NCBI RefSeq assembly: GCF_018691265.1
Contig: NW_024881279.1
Coordinates: 8,523,243-8,587,242 of the forward strand
Source of the DNA: Tyto alba
Lineage: Eukaryota > Chordata > Aves > Strigiformes > Tytonidae
DNA: 64,000 nt
Direction of reading: 5' to 3'
Made by a program: the position numbers and the translations under genes. Below, piece after piece: positions 35,761 through 45,640 of this stretch; position 1 is the first letter of the stretch; each line of letters begins with the position of its first letter. A model generated the notes under the pieces. The model saw only the letters and a list, made by a program, of their open reading frames with translations, was not told the DNA's origin and made no database searches.

Positions 35761-37103
35761 GAATTGACTCTACTAAGTCTTGTTGAGGATTTTGTGTGAA
35801 ATATTTCCTGGTTCATGTGCTGCCTCTCCTGATTGCTGTGTCTTGGTTAGGATGTTGTGCCTACAAATCATGTCTTGGTGAGAACCATATTATTGGGTAT
35901 TGGGTCCTGTTGGGGAATCAGTAGTTGGGGATGGTGATTGAAGCTTTTTGGTAGTTTGCTTTCAAATGTCTTGGCAACAGGAGTAACTTAGATCTAGTGA
36001 AGTAGATGTAGACGAGAGAAGAGGTAATCTCTCAGTCCAGAAAAGGCAGCTTATATAATTTATTCAACAGTGGCTTTAGGACAAACCAGTTGTCCCAGAG
36101 CAGAAAATCCTGTGGGTTTCTTCTCCCTTCTCGTTCTTTGGTGTTGGCACTTAATTGGGAAATATAGGCTGCTAGAGGTGTTGAGGTGTATCTGAGCTCT
36201 CAGGCTTAGTGGGGCTCTGCTGGAGCTGAATAAGAGGATAAAGATACTGGTAGCACTGACCATCTTTCTTTGCCATTGAAAAAAACAGTAAGACAGTAAA
36301 CCCCATGTATTTGTTTGCAGAGTCATTGCACTATTTGCATGTGACTTGTTATGTGAAGTACTTTAAGGTGTCTCTAGATGTTAAAAATGTTCTTCCCTGG
36401 TGTGACTCACTTTCCCCTCTGGTGCTACATGCAGAAAGGTGTCAAACATCTACAGCTTGCACCAATAACTGTCAACATAATAGCATATGTGGGTGCAATC
36501 TCCAGCCTTTGTCTGGAGATGGAGCCTGTCTGAATTTCCTCCACCCTCTCTGGAGCCCAACTGGTGCACTGTTTGTAATCCTATTTGACTAAGGAAGCAC
36601 AGAATCGATGTTTTTGATGTGTCAGTATTCTTCTCCAGCTTTTCTCTTTATCCTGCTCACTTTTATTGATCTCTCTATTACATATATTTTAATTTTGCTT
36701 CACATAATTTTCACCTCTGCTACTTTGTGACACAACCTTCCCACATCTTTAAGTCCATGGTCCTCATTCTGTGTGTTTGATATAGTTTTAAGTAGCTTTG
36801 TAGTTTCTTTTTCCTCCTCAGTCCCTCCAGAATTGATATCACTCAGTCAGGTCATAATCCTTTTCCTTCTGTGATTCCAGCTCCAATTCTCTATTGTGCT
36901 GTTGTAACTAAGGTCTCTCAGTCTGACCTCTGAGCAAGGAGAACAGGGACTTTCTCATCCCTATCTCTGACCCCAGGGAAATGACTTAGTGAGAAATGGA
37001 GATGGGAATTAGGCACTGGTTTCTCCACTGTCAGTGCCATGATCATGAGATAGTCTCTGCTGCTGCATGGGATATTGCTGTGCAAGGAGGCAAGAGCCAC
37101 AGC
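35761..37103. other. Gene-free stretch between two CR1 copies
   Basis: No gene or other repeat is recognised. The two flanking minus-strand CR1 fragments both contain the segment around TTTCAGTTT...CCTCTTG. They are therefore separate insertions, not one element split by this stretch. Confidence 0.5.
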
Positions 37104-37556
37104 AGATGTTTATTTACTGTGTTTCAGTTTGTGCCCTTTGCCTCTTGGCTTGACTCTGGGCACAACCGAGAAGAGTTTGGCCCTATTGTCTTTACTTCCT
37201 CCATCAGGTATTGATACACATGGATAAAGTCTTCCTGAGTGTTGTCTTCTCCAGGATAAACAATCCCAGCTCTCTCAGCTTGTACATCAGGTGCTCCAAT
37301 CCCTTAGTCATTTCCATGGCCCTTTGCTGGACTCCCTCCAATATGTCCATGTCTCTCTTCTGGGAGCCCAGCACTGGACACAGGACTCTAGATGTGTCTC
37401 ACCAGTGCTGAGTAGAAGGGAGTGACCACATCCTCCTCAACCTGCTGGTAACCCTCTGCCTAGCACAGCCTAGGATGCTGCTGGTCTGCTTTGCCATGGA
37501 GGCACAATACTGTCTTGTGTTCAACGTGTCCACCAGGACAGTGATGTTCACTGCAC
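37104..37556 (-). mobile_element. CR1 LINE, internal fragment with decayed RT end
   Basis: In reverse complement the fragment covers the end of the CR1 reverse-transcriptase frame and the start of the 3' region. Anchors on the + strand are TGTTTCAGTTTGTGCCCTTTG, CAGCTCTCTCAGCTTGTAC and GGGAGCCCAGCACTGGACACAGG, then the region complementary to the codons for SQQ-type residues near 37,500. It lacks the 3' terminus. It is more diverged than the copy at 35.5 kb and is therefore older. Confidence 0.93.
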
Positions 37557-39117
37557 GCTTCAATGTCTTTCTGTTTAATTTGTGTCATTAGTGTTTCTTC
37601 TGGCTGCTGCAGCCATTTTTGTTTGTATTGAAGTGTTCCAGTTTGTAGTGAGTATTATCAGATTGCAATTTGGTGTAAAATGGGTAAAAGCTGATTGAAA
37701 GGTCAAGGCAATTCTCCCCCTCATCATCTTCCAGAATAAGCACTGCTATTGTAAGCTTCAAACACCTGTGAATAAAAGAATGTTCTTAAATTCTTGCATG
37801 ACTTCCAGCATCTATCTGTGGGGAGGATTATCTCTCTGTGAAGAAAGGATGGAAGCCTGTGTATATACAAAGGTGACATTAAACTGAGCTACCCTTCCAC
37901 TCGCATTTGTTAATAATCCATTGTATATGTTTCAGAGGTTTAAAGGCCCAGTGTGAATTTCTTCTTGGGAAAAAGAGCCTTGTACAATATGGTTTTCTGG
38001 GCCCTAGAGATGAGCAAATCTTCCTCAAATATTCTGAATCATTGATGGATATTTGTTCCCAGCTTTAGTCATTCCTGTCATACCAGCCTCATTTTTACCC
38101 AGGTGACTGTTTCTTGTAGCAGGAAGGTGAGGCAGTGGCACATTCACATCAGAACAGAATTGTCTCAGCAGAGCTGGGAGTCCCCAGGGCTTGGCTGAGA
38201 GCAACTTGGATGCTCTGCACAGTGGTAGGATCATAGGAGAGTCTGCCTCTGAAGTAGCAAAAAGGGCTTCCCAAAGTCCTTCAGAGACCTGTCTGTTCAT
38301 TCAGATTTCCACACTGAACATGACAATTGTTTTCCTGAGAAAAATTTCAAAGAACTGCTGCCTCTTTAGCGATCACTTTTCTCTTCTGCTGTCATTGATA
38401 ACTAGCTCTGCAGCAGATATGGAAAAAGCTGTCCAACGTTTTCCTCTGCCTGTAGCAGTCCTCAGGTGCTCTCATGTCCCCCCTCTTTCACCACTACCAG
38501 AACAAACCTGTGTTGTGAAATGAAAAAACCCCACCCAGCAACACAGAAGTTTCTTTGCTGTGGAGGGTCAGCAGTAGGTGGATTACACCCTGAAAATCCC
38601 CTGACAGTTCTTGGAAAATAGGATTTAGATCTTCGTATAAAGGCAACTTTTATTAAGCAAACTGCTATCCAGTTGGCTCCCTGGAGTGCTGAGCTAGGGG
38701 AAATTAGGAAGCTTTTAGCTAGGAAATTGGAGGGACACGGTTATCTGTCACAGACTTAAAAACCCTGCCAGTGCCCCCAGGGATGATGCTTCGATATAGA
38801 TGCAGGAAAAAATCCATATGTAGTCAAAGCAGTGAGGAGAGGAAAGTAGAGTGGCTCCCAGGTCATGACATTTCTATTTAAAATCAAAAGGAAAGTCCCC
38901 AATTTATTGTGAGTTTCTTGGGTGATTGACTAAGAGAACCTGAGGTCTTTAAACACTACAACTTTCTGTATTTACCTGTATGGTGGTTTTGGTTTTGGTG
39001 ACTGCTTTCCAAAACATTAACAGTAATGTATTGATGGTAGATTAAGAACAAAATGGGCAACAGACCTCTTTCTGAGGGCAAAAGTGAAGAAGGTATGTCC
39101 AATACTCTGAGAAAAAC

Positions 39118-39140
39118 TGTATATGTGCGTGCATGCGCAC
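39118..39140. other. 23-nt alternating purine-pyrimidine (Z-DNA type) tract
   Basis: Every base from 39,118 to 39,140 alternates pyrimidine and purine, with GTGCGTGCATGCGCAC at its core. Such tracts, especially with GC and GT steps, can adopt left-handed Z-DNA under negative supercoiling. Function is unknown. Confidence 0.9.
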
Positions 39141-40331
39141 TGCATATCACAGAACAAAGGCCTGTGGCTGGGATGCACATTGCTGCCCAGGAAGACCTTG
39201 TGAACATGGCCTTTGGGCTTAGTCTGGACTCCTTGTATTCCTCAGCGTAATGTTAAAAACTCAAAGGTGAATTTTTCTTACCAGCTGATAATAGCTTCAG
39301 TGGACAACTGGGGTATGGAACACTTGACCCCTTTTGTGTGATCATGTTTGCCTATGCTAGCTACATGGATTATGGCATTAAGAGCCTGCTGCATTGGCAT
39401 AAATCTAATCAGAGATGCTCTTTTATGGTTGTGTTTCTCTAATGCAGCTGGGAGCTGCTTGCAAAGTTGAGCAGTACTGATCTGGCCCTGGAAAGCTTGA
39501 ATGTCATGGATAAAGTCAGCAGAGAGCTAAGACTTCTTCAGAATTGGAGCCTGAGTCCAGACAAAGATCATCTGAGATCATGGAGATAAGTTCTAGTTGC
39601 AGGAATAAAATGGGCCCTTGTTCCTGACTAAACCTGATTTTTTGAATGTTTTATTGTTTTTCTCTTGTGGCATTCAGGCCTCTCTGTCCTTGTCCAGAGA
39701 GAAGGGTGCTGTGGAGAGATGGGTGACAGCTGATGTGCCTGCTTCGCTGTATGGCATGTGGGGCTGGTGAGGAGTAGTGGGCAACACTGAGGCCACAGCA
39801 GCCTTGCAGTCACCTCCCTTCTGTGTAATGGGAGCAGACAGGGACCGAATGGGTCATAAATGTGCCCCTAAGCTTCAGGGGAGGCACACCCCATGATGCA
39901 CCCTGAGGGGCTTGTCCTTTGATGATCTGGATGGGGGGGACATGCTGGACATCTGAAATGGAGTCAGGGAATGGCTTAGACAGACAAACTTGTATCTGGC
40001 TGTTGAGAAATGCCTCTGGGTCTCACAGCTCACACGCAGCTAGTGACACCTCTGTCTCTTCTCATCCCTGTGCAGAGACCAGGCTCAGTAGAGCTGCACA
40101 GGGAGGCACAGCCTGTGCTGATTTCTCTACTTGCAGTGCTGGACCCTGCTGCACAGCCCCATGGCTTCCCCAGGCCATTACTGCTTACAAACAACAATTG
40201 TACATTAACACCTCCCTAAAGAGATGCCGCAAGGCTGGATGTTGTTCTTAGTGTACAGAGATGGGTAGCAGATGATTTTTGAGTTAATGAGACCTTTCAG
40301 AAACAAAGCTCTCTTAGCAAAGATAATATAA

Positions 40332-40362
40332 CCCCCTCCTTCCTTTCCCCTCCCCTTCCCCT
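40332..40362. repeat. 31-nt pure pyrimidine tract
   Basis: Thirty-one consecutive C/T residues (C5TCC-type blocks) end at CTAG. A tract of this length could form intramolecular triplex DNA if it has mirror symmetry. It also resembles an extended polypyrimidine tract before a 3' splice site (CCTAG), but no exon-like frame follows that I can support. Confidence 0.85.
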
Positions 40363-41540
40363 AGTGGTTCCTTATGCCTATTCCAGGTGTTTCTGCTTCT
40401 GGAAAGACATTTATCATTTATCCATCTTTGAAGGTAATTTTTTTTTTTTCCCCTCTCTTGCTCTCTCATTTTATCTTGCCCAAGGGGTCTGTGCTACCTT
40501 TTATTAGCTGACACTTCACTTCTGCAGATGGAAATGACACTAATGGAATGTGGCTGAGGCTTTATTACAGAAATGCTGTTCTCCTTGCACAAGCAAACCT
40601 CCAAATAATCCTGCAGGAAAAGGAATAAACCTTGAAGGCAGGTGCAGAAGCTGCAGATGAAAAAGCAAACAGGAGGAGGGACAGATGGGTTAAGGAAGGA
40701 GAAAGAAATAGGGAAGAAAAAGAAACAGGCAAGGGCATATCTGTCTGTGTCCAAAAAGAGAGAAAAGGTAGTTTAACTAGAACAAGATGCATTTTATGTC
40801 CAGGTTACTGGCAGAGGTTTCTAGGTGAGAAGATGGGGCAGTGGTATGACTCTGCCTGGCTGGCACTCCTGTCACTGCCCCACCTTCTTGCCTAAAATCT
40901 GTATCATTAAGATAACTGTTAAGGATGGTGGATGCTATTCTGGAAGATTTGGAGTTACTTCTGTGAGTGAGCATAGGGCTTTTAAGCCAAAGGAGTGTCT
41001 CACCAAACATGGCTGTGCTAATCTAAGCTGACAGGCGTGGGTCTTTTTGCTTTTTCTGTGTGTGAAAACGCACCCATGACTTAAGGGAGGTAAAGATCAC
41101 TCTGTCCCTGAGTTCCCGTCCCTTCTCTTACTAACTTTAGTGAGGCTGGAGTATCCCCCTGCACTGTGAGGAGATGTTAACACTTGCAAAGGACTCCTTA
41201 GCAGCCACTATTGAATCTTGCCCCTTGGCTGCTGTCAACAATGAAACCCCAGGACATAATGATAACCAAATGATTGCAGAGATAAAGTGTTAGAAGAGAG
41301 TCAGAGAATAAACATCTGGAAAGGGAGGAGGGCAGCTGGTTGGGCAGAGTATGTGAGGGAAGTGACATTAGCTTAACAGCAGCATCTGTGGCTGTTCTTC
41401 TGTGTTATTGATGCTTGCTTTTCCCTCCCTCTTTCATTTTCATGGTGTGTCTGTTACGTCTATGGCTCATTAGGCAACAAGATGCTAATATTGTCTGTAA
41501 AGCTGTAGTATAGATAACCTCCCCCTCCTTTATTCCTCTC

Positions 41541-41632
41541 TGTGTTTTGTTTTTTTTTGTTTTTTTTTGGTTGGCTTTTTTTTTTTTGGTGTTTTTTTTT
41601 TTTTTTGTGTTTTGTTTGTTTGTTTTTCTTGT
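41541..41632. repeat. T-rich low-complexity block
   Basis: About 92 bp consist almost only of T and G, with T runs of up to about 16 interrupted by G, GG, TGTG and GTTTG. On the minus strand this is an A-rich block interrupted by C. It has the look of an expanded poly(A)-derived microsatellite, but no adjoining retroposed body is recognised. Confidence 0.9.
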
Positions 41633-42267
41633 CAAATACCTACTTTAGCTTTATTTTGTTTTGTTTCCTCTCCATGCCACTGTCTTCTTCTGGCTCCTTT
41701 CATTCATAGTGTAACCCAAAGGAGAATCATTTCAAGACTTGGAAACTTTCTTTGCTCTCCCCTGCTGTAGGAATTTCTCCCACTCTTAAACCAATTAATT
41801 CTATTTTAAAAAACAGTTGGTGACATGTCGGGAGATGTTACACTGGGAAATTATTCTAGCAGGAGTAGCCTGTGTATTGACCAGTTTGAATGGGCAGAAG
41901 CCCCAGATGAGGGACAAGATTTAGTTAACTCAGTGAACTAAAGACTCAAAGATGCTATAGAAACAGAAACATTTACATCAATCCACAGCAGAAAAGACAA
42001 TGTGGACAGAATGTTTGTAGCTGGTGCTCCCTGTTCACTTGTTGACATCCAGCCTGGCTCATTTTTGGACTGATGCAAAAGAAGTTTTGTGGGAAGAAGA
42101 GTTTTTGGGCTGGCTCACCAAGGGAGCCACCAGATCAAATGGACATGTCAGAGATCATCAAACACTGCTGTGCTTCACCTTCCCTGAAGATTCCTTCTCA
42201 CTGACTGAAAGGCCAGTTCTGTATGGGAGCACAAATCAAATGACTCTCTTGCTTTCAAAATGAAAAC

Positions 42268-42519
42268 GGGTGGGGAGGTATGACAGCAGTCTTCAAGCAC
42301 ATGAACAGGAGCTGCAGAGAGGAAGATGGTCACTCTTCCTCATTTCTACTAAGTACAGGATGATTGGTTATGGGCTGAAATGACAGCAAGGAATGTAGTA
42401 ATTAGTAGTGAAACTGGTATTGTGAGATCAGTGCTGGAACAGAGCATCCAACACAGCTGTGTCACCATCTCTGTAAATCTTTAAGGTCAGTTTAAAGAAG
42501 CATCTGTCATGGTATTGAG
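42268..42519 (+). mobile_element. Ancient L3/CR1 LINE 3' fragment
   Basis: The series GGAGGTATGACAGCAGTCTTC, AAGCACATGAACAGG, CTGGAACAGAGCATCC, CACCATCTCTGTAAATCTTTAAGG and AAGCATCTGTCATGG follows, in order, the 3' part of old CR1/L3 elements. That region reads 'gtatgatagcagtcttcaag' ... 'ctggaacaggttgcc' ... 'agcacctgtcaggg'. The element is strongly diverged and non-coding now. It overlaps an unrelated minus-strand open frame (42,428-42,868) that should not be annotated as a gene. Confidence 0.65.
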
Positions 42520-43427
42520 TCTTGTCTTGTGACAGTGCTGTGGGTGTTACTTTGCCTTCAGTGGTCTTTCTGGCTCTAGTCCAGAGGATGTTATGCAGGT
42601 TTTTATGAGGGAATCCCCTTAATAAGTAACTTATTGTGGAACTAAGCCACTGCCAAATACGCTCATCTTTGCAATGACCCTGGTTCTTTCCAGTGCAGCT
42701 ACCACCCAATGGAGGATTTGCCTGTAGGTACATATGTGCAGTCACCCACACACATCCATCATTTATGTACCTTTGATGGTAGATGAGAATTTTATTTATA
42801 ACATAACTTCTCTTTCTTCCTTCACCAAAGCACTTAAGGGTGTTGTACATCATCATAATAAAACCCATTACAATAAAATACTACCTCTAGAATCTTTGAA
42901 AATGAAAGCCAGGCAGAAGTTGTTCAGAGAAAGTGGGAAAACACCAGGGCAGAAGGAAAGAATGGTCAGTTTACACATTTGAGGTGCCAGAATGGTCATA
43001 TTGCAGCTAGAGCCTGGGGACCATATAAAGGTCTTGAGAGTCTTTGCAGAAATGGGGTGAGACAGAAGCAGACAATGCTTTGATAAAAATGGAGGGGATG
43101 GCAGGGACTGGTTAGTTGTATTAATGCACCCCATATCTGGGAATAGCTTGGAGGAATGGCTGATGCTCACAGAGAGACTATACCTCTTCTTCAACCTCCT
43201 TCCCACATTTGCCCAGTAAATTCTTCCTTGTGGGAGGGGCTGGAGTTAGTCTGAGGAGGGATCTTGTATCTTTTTCATTTTCAAGAGCCCACCATGGTAA
43301 AATTGGCTGAAGATCTGGGCTATGATGGTGCTATGTATGAACAGACTGGGACTAGACCTGGCCAAAGCCATCTTTTACATTTTCCCCCACTATTTCTTTT
43401 TTCCTAATTTCCCTATTTCTTGAATTC
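42520..43427. other. Gene-free stretch
   Basis: No gene or repeat is recognised between the ancient L3/CR1 fragment and the large CR1 copy. Confidence 0.5.
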
Positions 43428-44318
43428 TTTCGTGGATGATGACACCAAGCTGGGTGATGTGGTTGACACGCTGGAGGGGAAGGGATGCCATTCAGATGGA
43501 CCTTGACAGGCTTGAGATGTGGGCCCATGCAAACCTCATGAAGTTCAACAAGGCCAAGTGCAAGGTCCTGCATGTGGGTCAAGGCAATTGCAAGCACAAA
43601 TACGGACTGGGTGATGAGTGGATGGAGAACAACCCCACTGAGAAGGGCTTGGGGATGTTAGTGGATGGAAAAAGGACTATGAGCCAGTAATATGTGCTCT
43701 CAGCCTGGAAAGCCAACCATGTCCTGGGCTACATCAAGAGAAGTGTGGCCAGTAGGTTGAGGGAGGGGATTCTCCCTCTCTACTCTGCTCTTGTAAGACC
43801 CCCCCCACAGTACTGGGTCCAGCTCTGGGGTCCCCAACAAGAGAAGGACATGGAGCTGCTCGAGCGAGGCCAGAGGAGGCCACGAAGATGCTCGGAGGGC
43901 TGGAGCAGCTCCCCTGGGAGGCCGGGCTGAGAGAGCTGGGGGGGTTCAGCCTGGAGAAGAGAAGGCTCCGGGGAGATCTTAGAGCGGCTTCCAGTGCTTA
44001 AAGGGGGGACAGGAAAGGTGGGGAGGGACTCTTGATCAGGGCTTGTGGGGATAGGACGAGGGGTAACTGTTTTAAACGGAAAGAGGGCAGATTTAAATTA
44101 GATATAAGGAAGAGATTCTTTACTGTGAGAGTGGCACTATCACAGGTTGCCCAGAGCAGCTGTGGCTGCCCCCTCCCTGGAAGGGTTCAAGGCCAGGTTG
44201 GACGGGGCTGGGAGCACCCTGGGCTGGGGGAAGGTGTCCCTGCCCATGGCAGGGGGGCTGGAATCTAGATGGTCTTTAAGGTTCCTTCCAACCCAAACCA
44301 CTCTGTGATTCTATGATA
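43428..44318 (+). mobile_element. CR1 LINE, 5'-truncated with intact 3' end
   Basis: This is the largest transposon copy in the window, about 890 bp. It starts inside the reverse-transcriptase frame at the catalytic FVDD box and runs through the rest of that frame. It then continues through the 3' region ('ggttcaaggccaggttggac', 'ctttaaggttccttccaacc') to the terminal TGTGATTCTATGAT. CR1 copies insert by target-primed reverse transcription and are usually 5'-truncated, as here. High similarity to the avian consensus and retained CpGs point to a fairly recent insertion. The coding part is broken. Confidence 0.97.
43429..43930 (+). pseudogene. CR1 ORF2 reverse-transcriptase C-terminal remnant
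   Basis: The frame begins with the palm-domain motif FVDD (the F-x-D-D catalytic box), where family members usually have FADD. It continues into the thumb and connection region of the CR1 reverse transcriptase. The fragment is inactive. A frameshift near 43,480 separates the FVDD box from the next part, a TAA stop lies at 43,688-43,690 in place of a glutamine-type codon, and a second frameshift lies near 43,878. The endonuclease and most of the polymerase are missing. Confidence 0.93.
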
Positions 44319-45184
44319 GAATTTTTTTGTTTTCTGTTCTTAGAGCTGCTCTTTGGTGTAATTAAGGCTCTTTTGCACGTCTCCCTAGATCAACGTGTCT
44401 TTGTGCTTCTTGTTTAGGCTCAAAAACATACAGGCAGCTTAGTCTCCATTGCCTTCTCCTGTTCTATCCAGATATGTTTATCGTCAAAGCCTAGCACTGT
44501 TCTCTTGAACATTTTGGGTAGCCAAAGTTTGGCTGTTCTGTGAGAAGGCTGTATATCTATGACTGGACTCTACCCTCAGCAGTGGCAGTGCTTGTTCATT
44601 GTGCAGTCATGAAGAGACATCAGGGAATATGCTGACCTTGTTATAATTAATGGATAGTGGGGTAATGGTTCTGTGTGACGCATTAGATACAGAAACAGGA
44701 TCCAACAGTTCTACATTTAGAGTAATTGAAATTCTGAGACATTTATTATTTTGGGCACGCTACAGTAAGTTGGGTCTTTAAATCCTAAATTAATTATTTC
44801 AGACATTTACAGGAAGAAAACAAGAGCCAGGAGAATAAGGAAGTCAAGGGAGACAAGTCCCTTTACTGGTCATCTCAAGGAAGGGCTTTACTATTATGTA
44901 CTATTTCCTGTCTGAAGGTGAGAAAGAGACCTGGGGAACTAGGGCTGGATCAGCAAGCCATGGATCTTTCTTAAGCATTGGGGTGTGCTGGCCAAAGACT
45001 CCTCAGTCAATAAAACGCTCTGCAGGAAAATGTCTGAGGAGAAGGTGCATCAAAAAAAATGCAGGGGCTGAGGGACCAGCCACTGTTCTTTGCCAGATCC
45101 CAGAGCCATGACTCAGACAACAGCTTGAAATTCTCTCTTGAGTGTGCACAGCTAGAGGAGAGCAGACCTCATGTGCCATGTGGT
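44319..45184. other. Gene-free stretch
   Basis: No gene or recognised repeat is seen here. Confidence 0.5.
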
Positions 45185-45290
45185 GGTTATGGTGCTGGAC
45201 AACAGCTGAGAGTTTTCCATAGTTTAAACCTGATACTGTGGCCTGGGGTGGGTCATTTCCCTCTCTGTTCCCCTTTACCAGAGATGAGAG
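45185..45290 (+). repeat. Possible MIR-like SINE fragment
   Basis: The phrase ACTGTGGCCTGGGGTGGGTC followed by ATTTCCCTCTCTGTTCCCC resembles the central MIR core, which reads 'ctgtgtgaccttgggcaagtc' then 'acttaacctctctgtgcc'. A preceding segment (GGTTATGGTGCTGGAC) fits its left side weakly. The fragment is old and diverged, and it overlaps an open frame with no other support. Confidence 0.4.
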
Positions 45291-45524
45291 CCTCTTTTGG
45301 GGCAGGATTGTCCCTCACTGATGCTAATGGTGATGTTTGGACAGAATCTGTTGCAATGCCACAGAGCAATCCTCGATGCATCTGCTGCATCCCATGCACA
45401 GCGTGCGCAGCCTGGCTGATGCTTCTCCCCGAGTGCCTTGGAGGGCTCACAGGGTTTACTCAGGTAAGCAGAGACAATTTTCTGTGAGAACTGCTCTGCC
45501 ATTCGAGTGCTCTGGACTGCAATA

Positions 45525-45640
45525 ACCTGTCATTATAGGCCTTACCTGTTATTTGTCTATATAGCAGCTTGTACAATTAAGGGGACAGATATGTAATAAC
45601 CAGCCAGCTAAATAAAGGGATTGGAAACCAGACTAATAAA
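45525..45640. promoter_or_regulatory. Candidate conserved non-coding element
   Basis: The block has TAAT/ATTA-type cores (CATTATAG, ACAATTAAGG, GTAATAACC), two CCTGTTAT/CCTGTCAT motifs and a CAGCCAGCTAAATAAA stretch. Unlike low-complexity DNA, it has mixed composition. The pattern fits a developmental enhancer, but this is composition-based inference. Confidence 0.2.

Larger units (their letters stand above)
37557..42267. other. Gene-free stretch with unusual simple sequence
   Basis: No gene is recognised. The stretch holds a 23-nt alternating purine-pyrimidine tract (39,118-39,140), a 31-nt uninterrupted pyrimidine tract (40,332-40,362) and a T-rich block (41,541-41,632). Open frames at 38.2, 39.9 and 40.6 kb carry no recognisable domain. 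Confidence 0.5.

Noticed and set aside
35537..35767. 76-codon plus-strand frame
   Set aside because: It is the reverse complement of a CR1 3' end, not a gene.
37211..37411. 66-codon plus-strand frame
   Set aside because: It is antisense to a CR1 fragment.
42428..42868. 146-codon minus-strand open frame, the longest in the window
   Set aside because: It overlaps an ancient + strand L3/CR1 fragment and shows no domain, start context or splice support.
43694..43930. Apparent small gene on the + strand
   Set aside because: It is the middle of the broken CR1 reverse-transcriptase frame and is covered by the CR1 annotation.
44032..44268. 78-codon plus-strand frame
   Set aside because: It lies in the 3' region of the CR1 copy and is a shadow of transposon sequence.
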